From the NCBI RefSeq assembly GCF_000719555.1, contig NZ_JOGX01000053.1:11871-75870 (forward strand): a DNA stretch of 64,000 nucleotides, read 5' to 3'. Shown one piece after another: positions 36,444-45,051 of this stretch. Position 1 is the first letter of the stretch. The number at the start of each line of letters is the position of its first letter. The DNA comes from Streptomyces sp. NRRL F-5727 (lineage in GTDB: Bacteria; Actinomycetota; Actinomycetes; Streptomycetales; Streptomycetaceae). The notes beneath the pieces were generated by a model. The model worked only from the letters and a program-made list of their open reading frames with translations. It did no database searches and was not told the origin of the DNA. A program made the position numbers and the translations under genes.

Positions 36444-37243
36444 CCGAGCACCGCCGCGGCCGGGCCCGACCGGGCGGGGATCAGCTCGGCGGGGTGGCGG
36501 CGGCGCAGCGGGTGCAGGGCCCGTTTCGCGGTGAGCCGCCAGGAGGTGTCGGTCTCGCCGATGTGGACGCGCGGCAGAGCGAACGCACTGGTCAGCGGGC
36601 CGGGGTCGATGCCGCAGGCGTAGCCGTACCCGGCCTTGCGGACCGCCCGGACCACCCGCGGGTCGACCGCCCCGTACGGGTAGCAGAAGCCGTCCACCGG
36701 GCCGCCGGTGATCTCCTCCAGGAGGGCCCGGGAGCGCCGGGTCTCGTCGGCGAGGGTGGCGTCGTCGGCCTCCGTCAGCCGCCGGTGGGTCAGGCCGTGC
36801 GAGCCGATCTCCATGCCGGCGGCGGCGATCCGCTCGATGCCCTCCTCGGTGAGCAGCGGCTTGCGCGGGCCCTCGGTGTCCCAGTCGTTGACGCCGCCGA
36901 GCCGGCCCGGGAGGACGTACACGGTGGCGGTGAAGGAGTGCCGGCGCAGCAGCGGCAGCGCCGAGTCGAGGAAGTCGGCGTACCCGTCGTCGAAGGTGAG
37001 GCCGACCAGTCCCTTCGCCCGTCCCTCGGCGGTCGCGGCGAGCAGTTCGCGCACCGACACCCCGCGCAGCCCCCGGTCGCCCAGCCAGTGGAGCTGCCGG
37101 GCGAAGCGCACGGGGGAGACGGTCACCCCGTACGGGTCGTCAGCGGTGTCCGTGATCGAGTGGTACATCGCCACCCACAGGGGCGGCTTCGCCCACAGGG
37201 GCGGCTTCGGCAGCAGGCGGCGCAGCGCGGTGGGGGCGGGCAT
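36440..37243 (-). CDS. polysaccharide deacetylase (NodB family)
   Basis: Carbohydrate esterase 4 protein of 267 residues. Metal and catalytic motifs: LTFDDGYADF (TFDD), SHGLTHRRL (HxxxH), and CYPYGAVD. No signal peptide, so it is cytoplasmic or membrane-associated, unlike secreted chitin deacetylases. ATG 37243 has a strong AAGGA site 6 bases upstream, so it overlaps the 3' end of the flippase gene by 104 bp. The first codons contain a perfect 18-bp tandem duplication (LWAKPP repeated). It probably deacetylates a GlcNAc-type residue in the EPS. Confidence 0.88.
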   Translation of the reverse strand: MPAPTALRRLLPKPPLWAKPPLWVAMYHSITDTADDPYGVTVSPVRFARQLHWLGDRGLRGVSVRELLAATAEGRAKGLVGLTFDDGYADFLDSALPLLRRHSFTATVYVLPGRLGGVNDWDTEGPRKPLLTEEGIERIAAAGMEIGSHGLTHRRLTEADDATLADETRRSRALLEEITGGPVDGFCYPYGAVDPRVVRAVRKAGYGYACGIDPGPLTSAFALPRVHIGETDTSWRLTAKRALHPLRRRHPAELIPARSGPAAAVLG

Positions 37244-39173
37244 GGGCGGTCCTTCGGAATCGGGTGGAGCGGTGGGGGAGGGGAGGGATCTCCGGCGCCT
37301 TGGCGGCGCAGGCGACGAAGAGCAGGAACACCCCGGCGACGACCAGGCCGGCGACGAGGAGGGAGACCAGCGGCGGGTCGATCGCCACGGAGCAGAGCCA
37401 GCCCGCGCCGGTCGCCCAGGCGGCGGCGGTGGCGAGCCGCAGCAGGCCCTCGCCGAGCTGGTCCGAGCGGACCGGGACGGTCTGCCGGTGGGCGCCGCGC
37501 AGCAGCAGGACGGCGGTCAGGGTGATGCCGAGCGCGTTGGCCGCGGCGAGGCCCACGGCGCCCCAGGCGGCGGCGCCGGGCACCCCGGCGGCGGCGGTGG
37601 CGGCGAGCCCGGCGGCCATCGCGGCGGCCGGGTACCAGAGCGGGCGGGCGGCGGAGAAGTAGCAGCGGACGAGGGCGCCGACCATGGTCTGGCCGAGCAG
37701 CCCGAGCGCGTAGACCCGCATCACGGCGGCGGTGGCGACCGTGTCCGTACGGTCGAACTCCCCGCGCTGGAACAGCAGTTCGACGATCTTGGGGGCGGCG
37801 GCGATCACCACCGAGGCGCCCACCAGGACCACCACCGCGGCGAGCAGCAGATCCCGCTCGACCCGCCGCCGCGCCCCCTCCGGATCGCCCGCGGCCAGCG
37901 CCCGCGCGACCACCGGGAAGCTGACCGTGCACAGCATCAGCGACAGGATCATCGGCATCTGCGCGATCTTCTGCGCGTAGTTCAGGTGCGAGATCGCCCC
38001 GGACGGCAGCGGCGCGGCGAGGAACCGCTCCACCAGCGTCTGCGACTGACGGGTCAGCGAGAAGGCCACCACCGGCGCGATCAGCCCGAACACCACGAGC
38101 CGCCCGTCCCCGCCGAGCCCCGGCGCGAGCGCCTCCGGCTCCCGCGAGGGCACCGGCCGCGCCCGCAGCGCCCGCACCAGCGACGGTGCCTGCACCAGCA
38201 CCATCAGCACCCCGCCGACCGCGACCCCGGCGGCCGCCGACCGCACCCCCCACGGCTCGCGCAGCAGCACCATCGTGCCGATGATGCCGACGTTGTACGC
38301 CACGTAGATCGCGGCCGGCGGCAGGAAGACGTGGTGCGCCCGCAGCGCCGCCGAGCAGTAGCCGACCAGCGCGAAGGTGAGCACGCAGGTCGCGGTCAGC
38401 CGGGTGCAGTCCACCGCGAGCCCCGGGTCGGAGAGCCCCGGCGCGAGCAGCCCGACGACGGCGGGCGCGGCCACGATCAGGACCGCGGCGACCACCCCCA
38501 CCGCGAGCGTGAGGCGGGGCAGCGTCCCCCGGACCAGCTCCCGCACGGGGTCCCCGAACAGCGTCCCCGCCCGCCGGGCCAGCGCCCGCGAGAACGCCGG
38601 CACCAGGATCAGCGCCATCGCGTCCTCGATCAGCAGCGTGGACGCGAACTCCGGCACCGTCCACGCCACCAGGAACGCGTCCGTCTCCGCGCCCGCCCCG
38701 AAGTACCCGGCGAGGATCTGGTCCCGGACCAGCCCGAGCACCGCCCCGACGGCGGTCAGCCCCGCCGTCACCGCCGCCGCCTTCGCCAGGAACCCCCGCT
38801 TCTGACCGCCCGCCGCCGGAGCCTTCACCCGGGCGTGCGCCCGCCGCCCGGTCCGCGGCGGCGCGAGGACGGCGGTCGCCGGCCCCGGCCCGCCGGCCGG
38901 GACCTCCGCCGCGCCGCAGGCGCCGGCCGGACCGGGCGCGGGCGCCCACACGTCGGCGCCGGGCTCCGCGGACACGGCCCCCGGCAGCACGGCGGCCCCC
39001 GGGGCGCACGGGGAGTCCGTGGCGTCCGGGGGCATCGGGGACCAGGGGTCGGTCAGGGGTTCGCCGTGCTGCGGTCCGGGCGGACACGGCGGTACGGCAG
39101 CGGCGCCGCCGGTCCCCGGGGGCGCGACGTACGCGTCCGTGGGATCCGGCGGGCCGGCCCACGGGTCACGCAC
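37140..39173 (-). CDS. MurJ/Wzx-type lipid-linked oligosaccharide flippase
   Basis: Polytopic protein of 677 residues with about 14 membrane segments, MurJ/MviN family (GLVRDQILAGYFGAGAETDAFLVAW, SLTRQSQTLVERFLAAPLPSGAISHLNYAQKIAQMP). A Pro/Ala-rich cytoplasmic N-terminus of about 130 residues precedes the transporter. In this operon it is more likely the Wzx-like flippase for the EPS repeat than the housekeeping lipid II flippase. The GTG start overlaps the Wzy gene by 8 bp; the 3' end is overlapped by the deacetylase gene, and its C-terminus includes the same duplicated 18-bp segment. Confidence 0.85.
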   Translation of the reverse strand: MRDPWAGPPDPTDAYVAPPGTGGAAAVPPCPPGPQHGEPLTDPWSPMPPDATDSPCAPGAAVLPGAVSAEPGADVWAPAPGPAGACGAAEVPAGGPGPATAVLAPPRTGRRAHARVKAPAAGGQKRGFLAKAAAVTAGLTAVGAVLGLVRDQILAGYFGAGAETDAFLVAWTVPEFASTLLIEDAMALILVPAFSRALARRAGTLFGDPVRELVRGTLPRLTLAVGVVAAVLIVAAPAVVGLLAPGLSDPGLAVDCTRLTATCVLTFALVGYCSAALRAHHVFLPPAAIYVAYNVGIIGTMVLLREPWGVRSAAAGVAVGGVLMVLVQAPSLVRALRARPVPSREPEALAPGLGGDGRLVVFGLIAPVVAFSLTRQSQTLVERFLAAPLPSGAISHLNYAQKIAQMPMILSLMLCTVSFPVVARALAAGDPEGARRRVERDLLLAAVVVLVGASVVIAAAPKIVELLFQRGEFDRTDTVATAAVMRVYALGLLGQTMVGALVRCYFSAARPLWYPAAAMAAGLAATAAAGVPGAAAWGAVGLAAANALGITLTAVLLLRGAHRQTVPVRSDQLGEGLLRLATAAAWATGAGWLCSVAIDPPLVSLLVAGLVVAGVFLLFVACAAKAPEIPPLPHRSTRFRRTAHARPHRAAPPAAEAAPVGEAAPVGGDVPLDHGHR
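37174..37209. repeat. 18-bp perfect tandem duplication
   Basis: Two identical 18-bp units (37174-37191 and 37192-37209) inside the overlap of two genes; it lengthens both proteins by six residues. Confidence 0.9.
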
Positions 39174-40506
39174 CGCGCACCTCCGCCGCCCCCTCGCGGC
39201 CGGGTGCCAGCGCCCACCAGGCGGCGAGGCCGAACACCACCGACATCAGGACCGTCGACGGGCCGCCGATGTCCGCGTAGAAGAAGTCGATCAGCTGCCA
39301 GGCCAGCAGCCCGGTCGCGACCAGCGCGCAGTCCGCGCCCGACCGGCGCCGCCGCAGCGCGCCCACCAGGAGCGCCAGCCAGCTCCCGGCCAGCGCGAGC
39401 AGTCCGATCAGCCCCTGCTCGCTGAGGACCAGCAGGTACATGTTGTGCGGGGAGAGCAGCGGCTGCTTCCGGAAGCCCGCGCCCGCGCCGGCGGTGTCGC
39501 TGCCGGAGGAGAGCGCCACCGAGGCGTGCGAGTCCCGGTACTGCGGGAAGCCCTTCAGCCCGACCCCGGTCAGCGGCTCCGACGCCCACATCCGCCCGGC
39601 CGCCGCCCACATCGTGTACCGGTCCGTCACCGACTGGTCCGGCGCCGCCGTCACCCGCGTGATGCTGGTGACCCGCTCCTTCACCATCGCCGAGCCGATC
39701 CCGAGCCCGCCGACCAGCACCACCGCCAGCGCGCCCACCGCGAGCGCCACCCGCGCCGCCCGCCGCACCCCGCCGAGCAGCAGCTGGATCCCGCAGGCCA
39801 GCACGGTCGCGATCCACGCGCCGCGGCTGAACGACAGCGTCAGCGGCACCACGAGCAGCGCCGCGCAGACCAGCGCGGCGGTCCGCGTCCGCCCCGCCGG
39901 AGAGCCCAGCGCGATCCCGGTGACGATCACCAGGCCGTACGCCACCACCGTCGCCATGCCCATCACGTCGGTCGCCCCGAAGGTGCCCACCGCCCGGATG
40001 TCCTCGCCCTGGTACGAGGCGCCCGTCCCCGTCAGGTACTGCGTCACGCCCACCGCGCCCTGGAGCAGCGCCAGCGCCACCAGACCCCACGCCACCACCG
40101 CGAAGTCCCGCCGGTCCCGCACCATCAGCAGCACCGCCGCCGGGACCAGCACGAAGACCTGCACGTAACGGGCGACGCCCGGCAGGCTCGACGCCGGGTC
40201 GTTCGAGGTGATCGCCGCCAGGCAGACACCGAACACCGGCAGCCCGAGCACGACCGCCGCCGTCCGGGTCAGCGGCCGGACCCCGCCGCGCACGACCCGG
40301 ACGAGACAGACCAGCACCAGCAGCCCCGAGGCCGCGTCGGCGACCGTGCCGGTGCCGCCCGTCCCGCCCTGCGCCCCGCCGCCGCCCGGCACCAGGAGCA
40401 GCGCGATCACCGCGAGCACCGGGGAGAGCGCACCGGCGCGGCGCGCCCAGTCCCGGGCGTCCGGCGTCCCCGCGAGGACCGGCGCCGTCGTCACGGCCGT
40501 CGCCAT
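39166..40506 (-). CDS. O-antigen ligase/Wzy-type polymerase
   Basis: Membrane protein of 446 residues with about ten segments and the Wzy_C/O-antigen-ligase pattern, including the large periplasmic loop region MWAAAGRMWASEPLTGVGLKGF followed by SPHNMYLLVLSEQGLIGLLA. In this operon it should polymerise the repeat units outside the membrane. ATG 40506 lies next to the sugar transferase stop at 40508-40510. Small cytoplasmic N-terminus. Confidence 0.87.
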   Translation of the reverse strand: MATAVTTAPVLAGTPDARDWARRAGALSPVLAVIALLLVPGGGGAQGGTGGTGTVADAASGLLVLVCLVRVVRGGVRPLTRTAAVVLGLPVFGVCLAAITSNDPASSLPGVARYVQVFVLVPAAVLLMVRDRRDFAVVAWGLVALALLQGAVGVTQYLTGTGASYQGEDIRAVGTFGATDVMGMATVVAYGLVIVTGIALGSPAGRTRTAALVCAALLVVPLTLSFSRGAWIATVLACGIQLLLGGVRRAARVALAVGALAVVLVGGLGIGSAMVKERVTSITRVTAAPDQSVTDRYTMWAAAGRMWASEPLTGVGLKGFPQYRDSHASVALSSGSDTAGAGAGFRKQPLLSPHNMYLLVLSEQGLIGLLALAGSWLALLVGALRRRRSGADCALVATGLLAWQLIDFFYADIGGPSTVLMSVVFGLAAWWALAPGREGAAEVRGA

Positions 40507-40507
40507 C

Positions 40508-41962
40508 TCAGCTCCCCGTCGGTCGGACGAGACCGGCCGCGGTGCGGACCAGGATGCACACGTCCTGCCAGAGCGACCAGTGGTCGATGTAGTGGTTGTC
40601 GAAGCGGCAGCGGTCCTCGATCGAGGTGTCGCCGCGCAGCCCGTTCACCTGCGCCAGACCGGTGAGCCCGACCGGCATCCGGTGACGGGCCGCGTACCCC
40701 GCGTGGATCTTGCTGAACTGCGCGACGAAGTAGGGCCGTTCGGGCCGCGGCCCGACCAGGCTCATATCGCCGCGGAGCACGTTCCACAGCTGCGGCAGCT
40801 CGTCCAGCGAGGACTTCCGCAGGAAGCCGCCGGCCGCGCTCATCCGCCGGTCCCCGGCCACGTTCCACCGGGTCGCGGACTCCGTCTCGTCCGACGGCCG
40901 GAGCGTACGGAACTTCAGCAGCGTGAAGTGGCGCCCGTGCTGGCCCACCCGCTCCTGCCGGAACAGCACCCCGGGACCGTCCGAGAGCCGCACCGCCAGC
41001 GCGCACAGCGCGAGCACCGGCAGCGCCAGCGCCAGCGCCGGACCGGCCAGCGCGATGTCCAGAGCGCGCTTGGCCAGCGCCCCGCGCCGCTCGGTCTGCG
41101 GGACGAGCCGGCGGCGGGCGTACCCCCACACGTGCTCGCCCATCGGCCCGTCGCACCGCTCCCCGCCGACCCGCCAGGTCACGCAGCCGTAGTGCTGGAA
41201 GAGGGTCACCAGCTCCGGCTCGTCCGCCAGGAACACCGCCTCGCGGACCGTGTTCTGGATGACCGCCCGGCGGATCTCCTCCGCCGTCGTCAGCAGCGGC
41301 AGCCCCGGCTCCACCGGACGCTGCTCGCCGACCGTCGCGTCCGGCAGCCCCACGATCCCGACCGGCCGCATCCCGTACTCCGGGTGCTGGAGGGCCGCCG
41401 CCGCGAACCGGCGGGCCGCCGCCGGCGGGCCCACCACCAGCGCCGAACGGGGCCGCTCCCGGGCGATCCGCCGCCCGCGCGCGAGCAGCACCGCCCGCAG
41501 CACGGACACGACCCCGACGTGCGCGCCGTACGCCGCGCACAGCCGCAGCGGCCCGATCGCCAGCTCCGGCGACCACGCCGCGGCACCGGCCGCCGCCACG
41601 CACCACACCACCCCGGCCCGGGAGGCCAGCGCGGGCAGCTCGTCGAGCAGCCGGACGTGCGCCGCGGGCCGGTGCAGACCGCCGCGCCCGTGCAGGACGA
41701 GCAGCAGCGCGGCCACCGGCAGCAGCAGCCGCGGATCCTGGTGGGCGGGCCCCAGCAGCGCGGCACCGGCGAGCACGGCCAGGCAGTCGACGGCCCGCAG
41801 CACCCCCGCCCCCGGCCCGGGCCGCGCGGACGCGCGGTGGCGCGGCAGCGCGAGCCGGCCGGACAGCCGCCGCCGGGTGGCGAGCGAGGCGGACCCGAAC
41901 GCCGGGCCCGCGACCGGCCACGGGCCGGGTGAGGAAGGAACGCTGGTACTTTCCGTGGTCAC
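40508..41962 (-). CDS. polyprenyl-phosphate sugar transferase (WbaP/CpsE type)
   Basis: Priming enzyme of 484 residues that loads the first sugar-phosphate on the lipid carrier. N-terminal part with about four membrane segments and a Rossmann-like region, then the C-terminal bacterial sugar transferase domain: KRALDIALAGPALALALPV, KFRTLRPSDE, LRKSSLDELPQLWNVLRGDMSLVGPRPERP, LTGLAQVNG. GTG 41962 overlaps the stop of the preceding glycosyltransferase (GTGA); upstream ATG/GTG starts would overlap it deeply. Confidence 0.92.
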   Translation of the reverse strand: MTTESTSVPSSPGPWPVAGPAFGSASLATRRRLSGRLALPRHRASARPGPGAGVLRAVDCLAVLAGAALLGPAHQDPRLLLPVAALLLVLHGRGGLHRPAAHVRLLDELPALASRAGVVWCVAAAGAAAWSPELAIGPLRLCAAYGAHVGVVSVLRAVLLARGRRIARERPRSALVVGPPAAARRFAAAALQHPEYGMRPVGIVGLPDATVGEQRPVEPGLPLLTTAEEIRRAVIQNTVREAVFLADEPELVTLFQHYGCVTWRVGGERCDGPMGEHVWGYARRRLVPQTERRGALAKRALDIALAGPALALALPVLALCALAVRLSDGPGVLFRQERVGQHGRHFTLLKFRTLRPSDETESATRWNVAGDRRMSAAGGFLRKSSLDELPQLWNVLRGDMSLVGPRPERPYFVAQFSKIHAGYAARHRMPVGLTGLAQVNGLRGDTSIEDRCRFDNHYIDHWSLWQDVCILVRTAAGLVRPTGS

Positions 41963-43095
41963 TGCGCAATCGGCTCTCTGTGTTCGGTGCCCCGCACTCC
42001 GGCCAGCTCGCGGTAGATCTCCGCGACGGCCGCGCCGGTGCGCCGCACATCGAAACTGCTGAGGACGTGCTCGTGGGCCTCGCGGCCCAGGCGGTGCCGC
42101 AACTCCGGCCTGCCGAGCAGGCGGCCGAGAGCGGCGGCGAGGGCGGCCGGGTCCTCGGGCGGGACCAGGCACGCGGCTTCATGGCCGGGCGGCAGGCTCT
42201 CGCGCGCCCCGTCGACGTCGGTGACGACGACCGGCCGGCCCGCCGCCATCGCCTCCAGGGGCGCCAGCGCCATGCCCTCCCAGCGGGACGGCAGCACGAC
42301 GACGTCCGCCGCCCGGTACCAGGGCACGGTGTCGCCGACGGCGCCGGTGAACCGCACCGAGGGACCGGCGGCGGCCCGCAGCCGCTCCCCGTCCGGCCCG
42401 TCGCCGACGAGCACGAGCCGGGCGCCCGGAACCTCGGCGAGGACCGCGGGCCAGGCGGCGAGCAGCACGTCCTGGCCCTTCTGCCGGCAGAGCCGGCCCA
42501 CGCACACCACGGTGGGCGCCGGATTCCCGGCGGGCCCGTCGGTCGCGAACCGGGCCACGTCGACCCCGTTGTGCACGACGGACCAGGCGGCCTCGACCCC
42601 GGCCAGCTCGCCGGTACGCCGCTCCGCCCCGCTCACGCAGAGGATCCGGTCGGTCCAGCGGGCGCCGAACCGCTCCCAGCGGCGGGCCAGTTCGGCGGTG
42701 GTGCCGGTGACGGCCTCGAAGGACCAGGCGTGCGGCTGGTACACGGTCGGGATCCGGCCGCGCACCGCGAGCCGGGCGCACAGGCCCGCCTTCGCCGAGT
42801 GCGCGTGGACCAGCCCGGGCCGCACGGCCCGGACGACCCGGGCCAGCTCGCGGGTCTCCCGGACCAGCGCGGGACCGGGGTCCCGGCCGGCCCGCCAGTC
42901 GTGGACCTCGGCGCCCTCGGCGCGCAGCTCCGCGGCGAGCGCGGTGCCGGGCGGGCAGGCGACCACGGGGCGCAGCCCGGCCGCGCGCTGGGCGCGCACC
43001 AGGTCGACGACGACCCGGGCGACCCCGCCGTCGCCTGGCTGGACCGCGTGCAGGACGGTGACGGACCCGGGGTCCGTCTCGATCGGGGCCCGCAC
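41959..43095 (-). CDS. glycosyltransferase, GT4 type
   Basis: GT-B enzyme of 378 residues. LHAVQPGDGGVARVVVDLVRAQ, VHAHSAKAGLCARL, SVVHNGVDVARF, VGRLCRQKGQDVLLAAW and PSRWEGMALAPLEAMAAGRP show the family. GTG 43095 starts right behind the stop of the DUF3344 gene (TGACGTG), so the two are coupled. Second sugar-adding enzyme of the EPS pathway. Confidence 0.9.
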   Translation of the reverse strand: MRAPIETDPGSVTVLHAVQPGDGGVARVVVDLVRAQRAAGLRPVVACPPGTALAAELRAEGAEVHDWRAGRDPGPALVRETRELARVVRAVRPGLVHAHSAKAGLCARLAVRGRIPTVYQPHAWSFEAVTGTTAELARRWERFGARWTDRILCVSGAERRTGELAGVEAAWSVVHNGVDVARFATDGPAGNPAPTVVCVGRLCRQKGQDVLLAAWPAVLAEVPGARLVLVGDGPDGERLRAAAGPSVRFTGAVGDTVPWYRAADVVVLPSRWEGMALAPLEAMAAGRPVVVTDVDGARESLPPGHEAACLVPPEDPAALAAALGRLLGRPELRHRLGREAHEHVLSSFDVRRTGAAVAEIYRELAGVRGTEHREPIAQ

Positions 43096-43096
43096 G

Positions 43097-44158
43097 TCAG
43101 CGCCGTACGTCCGCCTGCAGGAAGAGCGCGCCGAGCCAGACGGTGTCCTCACGGCTGCCGAGCCGCACCTGGACACGATCGGCTCCCTGGCGCAGCGCCC
43201 CCCGCAGATCGAAGATGTCGGAGTCGTACCCGAGGGTGTTCCGGGCGGCGGGGAAGCGTGTCGTCCCGGCCCTGCCGAATTCGGTGATGCTGGAGTTCAG
43301 CACGTCGTTCACGGAATTGGCGGAATCCCCGAGCAGGGTGCCCTTCTGGCGACTCGTCCGTACCTCCAGGTAATCCCCGGAAGTCCCCCGGTCGCCGTCA
43401 TAGGCGACGACTCCGAGACGCCCCTCGGTGTCCTTCGGATAACGGTGCCCGTCGAGTGCGACGCGCAGCTCGCCGGAGCGCGGACCGACCGTCTCGAAGC
43501 CGTCCCAGACGCTCAGCCGGCGCAGCGGCTCGCCGTCCTTCTCGTACGCGGCGACCAGCGTCCAGCCGCCCCAGCCGCCCACCTCGCTGCGGCCCATGGC
43601 GACGTTCACCTGGGCGACCGTCCACTGCCCCGGCGTGGCCCACCGGACCAGCTCGGTGACGTCGGCGGACGCCTGGAAGGCGTCGGCGCCGTCGGCGGTC
43701 CGATGGCCCGTCAGGGTGTCGGCGAGCACGGCCTTGTACCGCCCGCCGGGCTCCGCGATCAGCACCCGCCCGTTGTCCTTCGGCGGCTTCTGCTCGCCCA
43801 CGCGCAGGTTGCCGCCCCAGTACAGCCGGGCCCAGGCGACCCGGGCGCCGGCCGGCACCGGCAGTTCGGCGCGGCTGGAGTTGTACGTGTTGGGGTCGTC
43901 GTCCACGTCGACGTAGCCGATCGTCGCCCCGTCGTTCGAGGTCCCGGTGGGCCGGGCGCCCTTCGCCGAGGTGTTGGCGGCGCGCACGATCCCGCCGTGC
44001 AGTTCGGCCTGGTAGCGCGCGGCGAAGGGGATCCGGGCGGCCTCCCCGGGCGCGGGCGGCGCGGCGGCGGAGGCGAGCGGCGGCGCGGCGGTCAGCACCG
44101 CGCACGACAAGGCGCACAACACGCCGCGACGCACAGCAAGAACCGCTGAATTCCGCAT
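43097..44158 (-). CDS. secreted DUF3344 protein
   Basis: Secreted protein of 353 residues, first gene of the EPS operon. Signal peptide (VLCALSCAVLTAAPPLASA). The mature part has the DUF3344 beta-sandwich pattern: VPAGARVAWARLYWGGN, ADVTELVRWATPGQWTVAQVNV, GWGGWTLVAAYE and RVQVRLGSREDTVWLGALF. The fold may bind carbohydrate, which would suit the context, but function is unknown. ATG 44158. Confidence 0.87.
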   Translation of the reverse strand: MRNSAVLAVRRGVLCALSCAVLTAAPPLASAAAPPAPGEAARIPFAARYQAELHGGIVRAANTSAKGARPTGTSNDGATIGYVDVDDDPNTYNSSRAELPVPAGARVAWARLYWGGNLRVGEQKPPKDNGRVLIAEPGGRYKAVLADTLTGHRTADGADAFQASADVTELVRWATPGQWTVAQVNVAMGRSEVGGWGGWTLVAAYEKDGEPLRRLSVWDGFETVGPRSGELRVALDGHRYPKDTEGRLGVVAYDGDRGTSGDYLEVRTSRQKGTLLGDSANSVNDVLNSSITEFGRAGTTRFPAARNTLGYDSDIFDLRGALRQGADRVQVRLGSREDTVWLGALFLQADVRR

Positions 44159-44537
44159 ACAGGTTCTCCGCTTTGATGAGAGAAGGAAGGGAAGACCCGT
44201 GAAGATCGGGGGAGGAGGAGGTGTCGTCCGCACGAAATGGGTGAACGCGCGGCGGGCCCGGAAGCAACGTTCGGGAACGTTATAACCCCGACGCGGAGCG
44301 ATAGTAAGCATTAGATGCTCGGAAACGCTAACTCCCGTATCCGTGCGGCAGGTTCCTCGTTGTGCGTGTTGCGCCATTCCCCGGCCCGTCGCTCGAATGG
44401 CCCTGCCGCAAGCCAAAGATCGGTTGAACGTCACCCGTTCGGGAGAGCAACCGATGAAAAGCAGGAGCGTTGTTGAGGGAGCCGGGCCGAACAGTCCGCG
44501 CAGTCCGAGTTGGAAATCGATCGAGGAGAACTTCTCC
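44159..44537. other. 379-bp regulatory intergenic region, EPS operon / chaplin
   Basis: No gene found. It holds the divergent control signals of the EPS operon (leftward) and the second chaplin gene (rightward): a perfect palindrome at 44266-44281, a short inverted repeat AGCAT-TAG-ATGCT (44307-44319), and a weak BldN-like pair CGTATC-N16-CGTTGT near 44336-44363. It is relatively A/T-rich for this genome around 44270-44345. Confidence 0.6.
44266..44281. promoter_or_regulatory. palindromic operator candidate
   Basis: AACGTTC-GG-GAACGTT, perfect 7-bp arms, about 110 bp before the EPS operon start. Confidence 0.5.
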
Positions 44538-44777
44538 ATGTCTCGTATCGCCAAGGCCGCCGTCCTGACCGTGGGTGCCGCCGCCGCGGTCGCCGGTGCC
44601 TCCGGTGCCGCCTTCGCCGACGCCGGCGCCGAGGCCGCCGCCGTGAAGTCCCCCGGTGTCGGCTCCGGCAACGTCATCCAGGTCCCGGTGCACGTGCCGG
44701 TCAACCTCTGCGGCAACACCGTCAGCGTCATCGGTGCGCTGAACCCGACCTTCGGCAACACCTGCGTCAACGCCTGA
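44538..44777 (+). CDS. short chaplin
   Basis: Secreted chaplin of 79 residues. Signal peptide ends near AFA-DAGAEA. Chaplin domain: SPGVGSGNVIQVPVHVPVNL then CGNTVSVIGALNPTFGNTC, ending VNA. ATG 44538 has GAGGAGAA upstream; a longer reading from ATG 44454 lacks support. Followed by a strong terminator. It starts with the same MSRIAKAA as the third chaplin, so the two are likely duplicates. Confidence 0.93.
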   Translation: MSRIAKAAVLTVGAAAAVAGASGAAFADAGAEAAAVKSPGVGSGNVIQVPVHVPVNLCGNTVSVIGALNPTFGNTCVNA

Positions 44778-44804
44778 TCTCGCACGTCGGATCGGTCCTT
44801 CCGA

Positions 44805-44842
44805 AGCCGGTGCGCCCTCCCCTCGGGGCGGGCGCACCGGCT
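44805..44842 (+). terminator. terminator after second chaplin gene
   Basis: 13-bp perfect stem (44805-44817 with 44830-44842), 12-base loop, running into TTTT. Confidence 0.88.
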
Positions 44843-45051
44843 TTTCCCTTGCGGCCACTGGATCGGTACTCGTTCGGACGCACCCCCGTGCGCCGTCCGG
44901 TGCAACGGCGTACGCCCCCCGGCGGAGCAGGCCCGGGGGTGGATTCACTCGAACGGAGGCGTGGCGCTCAGTAGTTCTGCGGTTGCGGAGGGCTATACCC
45001 GCAGGCACGGTGGGAGAGCATTTGTCCGACGCATAAGGAAAAGGAACACAT

